The translations under genes and the position numbers were made by a program. Under the pieces are notes generated by a model. That model was not told where the DNA came from, ran no database searches, and was given only the letters and a program-made list of their open reading frames with translations. 64,000 nt of DNA, taken from positions 3,968,001 to 4,032,000 of the forward strand of contig NZ_CP157456.1 in assembly GCF_041549525.1 (NCBI RefSeq), read 5' to 3'. How positions within the stretch are numbered: position 1 is the first letter of the stretch; each line of letters opens with the position of its first letter. Shown one piece after another: positions 62,519 through 64,000 of the stretch. The stretch is from Paenarthrobacter aurescens. GTDB lineage: Bacteria > Actinomycetota > Actinomycetes > Actinomycetales > Micrococcaceae.

Positions 62519-62867
62519 GAAACCCTCCGACAAACGATTTTGGGATTGCCCCGGCCGCGGTTGGGTGGCGACCGGATGATCAGTGTGCGGATGTGGCCCG
62601 CACACCCCTTACATCGTTCGTGGCACCGGTGAGGTTACGCCTTCTCCAAAATTTTTTTTAGAGCCTGGCATTCGGTTCTTTATCCACATACCGCTCCTTT
62701 TCCACACTGGCTAGATGTCCCCATGGCCGGGAACGCTGCGGCCAACTATGCTCAGGAAAAGCCCGGCAGCATGGACCGTCTGGCGATCAACATGTCACTA
62801 CGTTCAGGGGATACGTGATGGGCAGGGACGCAATGGGACAGCTTTACGCCGTGGGGCTGAGTATCTG
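62519..62867. other. Divergent intergenic region
   Basis: These 349 bases separate two divergent genes. They hold a T8 tract (62652-62659), two DnaA-box-like 9-mers (62680-62688 and 62698-62706), a possible ECF-type promoter on the minus strand (GTAACC at 62633-62638 and CGATG at 62612-62616, 16-bp spacer), and a 16-codon leader reading frame at the plus-strand end. Confidence 0.5.
62680..62688 (+). repeat. TTATCCACA (DnaA-box sequence), copy 3
   Basis: A perfect TTATCCACA followed by TA. A second, related TTTTCCACA lies at 62698-62706, 18 bp further on. It is the third intergenic TTATCCACATA of the window. Confidence 0.5.
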
Positions 62868-62868
62868 A
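62818..62868 (+). CDS. Possible 16-residue leader peptide
   Basis: A short reading frame MGRDAMGQLYAVGLSI has a ribosome site (AGGGGAT) before its ATG, and its TGA overlaps the ATG of the WXG100-like gene (TGATG). It could couple translation of the downstream gene. Alternatively the 62818 ATG is meaningless and only the downstream start is used. Confidence 0.35.
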   Translation: MGRDAMGQLYAVGLSI

Positions 62869-64000
62869 TGGGGCAAGGACTGGTAGGCGCGGACGTCGCG
62901 GATCTCCGGCGGTTGTCCGCCGTCATGGACGCAGAAGCGGAGAAGATCACAACTCTTCAGCAGCAGCTCACTGCCATGATCCAGGCAGGTTCTTATTGGC
63001 GGGGTAACGACGCCGACCAATTCCGGAGCAGATGGCACAGCGATCTCCACGGACGCTTGGGGGCAGCAGCGCTTTGCCTGCGAACCAACGCACGCGTCCT
63101 CAAACTCAATGCAGACCAGCAGGAACAAGCGTCCTCCGGAGGTTCCTCGGGAGTGTCCAAGGGAAGTCCTTCCACAGGGCCTTTCAAAATCAGTCCAGAA
63201 GAGCTTGGGTTCACTTTTGATTCCACAAGCTATGGTCCCGTCACGGTTGAAGGCAGCGGTTCCATTGACAGTGAGGCCACCGGCGAAGCCCATGGCTCCT
63301 TGGGTCCCGGGGGCCTTGAAGCAGGGGGCTCCGGCGAGGCTTCCAGTGGGGGCGACATGACGTGGAAGGCGGAGTCCGGGTTCGGCCCCGTCAACACCAC
63401 AGTCACCAATGAGACGTTCGTGGGCGCTCGCGCCGAAGGCGAGTATGGGGTCAGCGTGCCGTTCGGGCTGGGACTTCCCAACGCCCACGCCAACGGCGAA
63501 GCGTTCGCAGGCGCCGAGAACGTGACCACCACCCGCTCTGACTTCTTCGATGGCTGGGTCACCAACACCTCCACCACGCGCATGATGACGGGCGTGGAGG
63601 CCAGCGCGCACACAGAAGCCAGCAGCCCGTTCCTGTTTTCCGCAGGTGGTGAAGGTTTTGCCGGTCAAAAGGTCACTGTGGATAACAAAACCGATTTCGC
63701 CGGCGGCTTGTTCTCTCTGGGGCAGGGTGGAGAACTCCGCGCCGGCGCATGGGCCAGTGCCGGCGAGGGCGAACTCAGTGTCAAGGGCGGCCAGAGCACC
63801 GGCACGGCGTTCAGCGCAGGTGCCGGAGCGGAACTGACCGGGAGCCGATACGTGGAAGTTCTGGGCCAAACACTGACGCTCAACGCAACGGTCGCCGCGG
63901 GTGCCGGTGAGGGGCACTTCTTCACCGCTTCCATGGACGAAGACGGGCTCACCCTCGGCGCGGGCGCCAAGCTCACCGCGGAACTGGGGCTGGGCGCCGG
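62868..64000 (+). CDS. WXG100-like large secreted protein, 5' part (runs off window)
   Basis: At least 377 codons are open to the window end. Residues 1-90 form a WXG100-like helical hairpin (ADVADLRRLSAVMDAEAEKI, GSYWRGNDADQFRSRW with WRG at 44-46). After a Ser/Gly linker, the rest is built of Gly/Ala/Glu-rich imperfect repeats (AGAWASAGEGELSVKGGQ; SAGAGAELTG; VAAGAGEGHF) that suggest a long fibrous or beta-helical stalk. This layout fits type VII secretion substrates and polymorphic toxins with a C-terminal effector beyond the window. Both the secretion role and the toxin idea are inference. Confidence 0.75.
   Translation, partial: MGQGLVGADVADLRRLSAVMDAEAEKITTLQQQLTAMIQAGSYWRGNDADQFRSRWHSDLHGRLGAAALCLRTNARVLKLNADQQEQASSGGSSGVSKGSPSTGPFKISPEELGFTFDSTSYGPVTVEGSGSIDSEATGEAHGSLGPGGLEAGGSGEASSGGDMTWKAESGFGPVNTTVTNETFVGARAEGEYGVSVPFGLGLPNAHANGEAFAGAENVTTTRSDFFDGWVTNTSTTRMMTGVEASAHTEASSPFLFSAGGEGFAGQKVTVDNKTDFAGGLFSLGQGGELRAGAWASAGEGELSVKGGQSTGTAFSAGAGAELTGSRYVEVLGQTLTLNATVAAGAGEGHFFTASMDEDGLTLGAGAKLTAELGLGA

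Noticed and set aside
62680..62706. Origin of replication from two DnaA-box-like sequences
   Set aside because: Only two boxes are present, with no dnaA, dnaN or AT-rich unwinding region.
62844..63917. A 357-codon minus-strand frame at the window end
   Set aside because: The plus strand encodes a WXG100-like protein with a good start, codon pattern and repeats; the minus frame is its shadow.

Overview
The window looks like chromosomal DNA of a high-GC actinobacterium in the order Micrococcales. Gene content and order most resemble the Arthrobacter/Paenarthrobacter group: a heterotetrameric sarcosine oxidase operon, a mannitol PTS beside ptsI/ptsH, PucR-type control of alanine dehydrogenase, mycothiol-type DinB enzymes and a cyclic-di-AMP riboswitch of actinobacterial type. 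That assignment rests on recognition, not a search. Genes are dense and short overlaps (ATGA/GTGA) are common. I saw no tRNA, rRNA, CRISPR array, insertion sequence or prophage.

Region by region: (1) 1-8.3 kb, glyA(partial)-soxBDAG-sdaA-purU, a complete route from sarcosine to glycine, serine, pyruvate and recycled folate. (2) 8.4-11.1 kb, a DUF456 membrane protein, malic enzyme and a frameshifted TetR gene. (3) 11.3-15 kb, three tandem secreted FG-GAP/VCBS-repeat paralogues. (4) 15-18.7 kb, an MFS importer-like protein, an RraA-family protein and a QacA/EmrB-type efflux pump. (5) 18.9-29.6 kb, a histidine/urocanate-type catabolic island: a histidine-ammonia-lyase homologue that lacks the MIO-forming tripeptide, urocanase, an OpuC-type ABC transporter and an IclR regulator on the minus strand. 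Divergent from these are an M20 amidohydrolase and formimidoylglutamate deiminase (hutF). (6) 30-37.8 kb, a sugar transporter, a marR-MFS pair, a GNAT enzyme, a padR-DUF1048-drug ABC operon and cycA. (7) 37.8-45.6 kb, a 1214-residue LPXTG surface protein and a siderophore ABC transporter behind a DtxR/IdeR-type iron box. (8) 45.6-51.8 kb, mannitol PTS genes (mtlA, mtlD), a TetR regulator, ptsI and ptsH. (9) 51.9-58.8 kb, an orphan HTH protein, two small-molecule enzymes, a DUF6480-like acidic protein, an ATP-dependent DNA ligase, a c-di-AMP (ydaO/yuaA) riboswitch ahead of an unrecognised proline-rich membrane protein, and a PucR regulator. (10) 59-64 kb, alanine dehydrogenase, an ECF sigma/anti-sigma pair, an alanine-rich exported protein, and the start of a WXG100-like gene that runs off the window.

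Much of the content serves use of amino acids and methylated amines: sarcosine, serine, alanine, D-alanine/glycine uptake and imidazole compounds. The rest is sugar/polyol uptake, drug efflux, iron uptake and cell-surface proteins. Several regulators sit next to symmetrical sites that are good operator candidates (IclR, MarR, PadR, TetR, PucR, DtxR). The most promising novelty is the island at 18.9-29.6 kb: an MIO-less lyase with a quaternary-amine-type transporter and hut enzymes, but no hutI. It could handle a histidine betaine rather than histidine. The c-di-AMP riboswitch in front of an unknown protein is the next most interesting.
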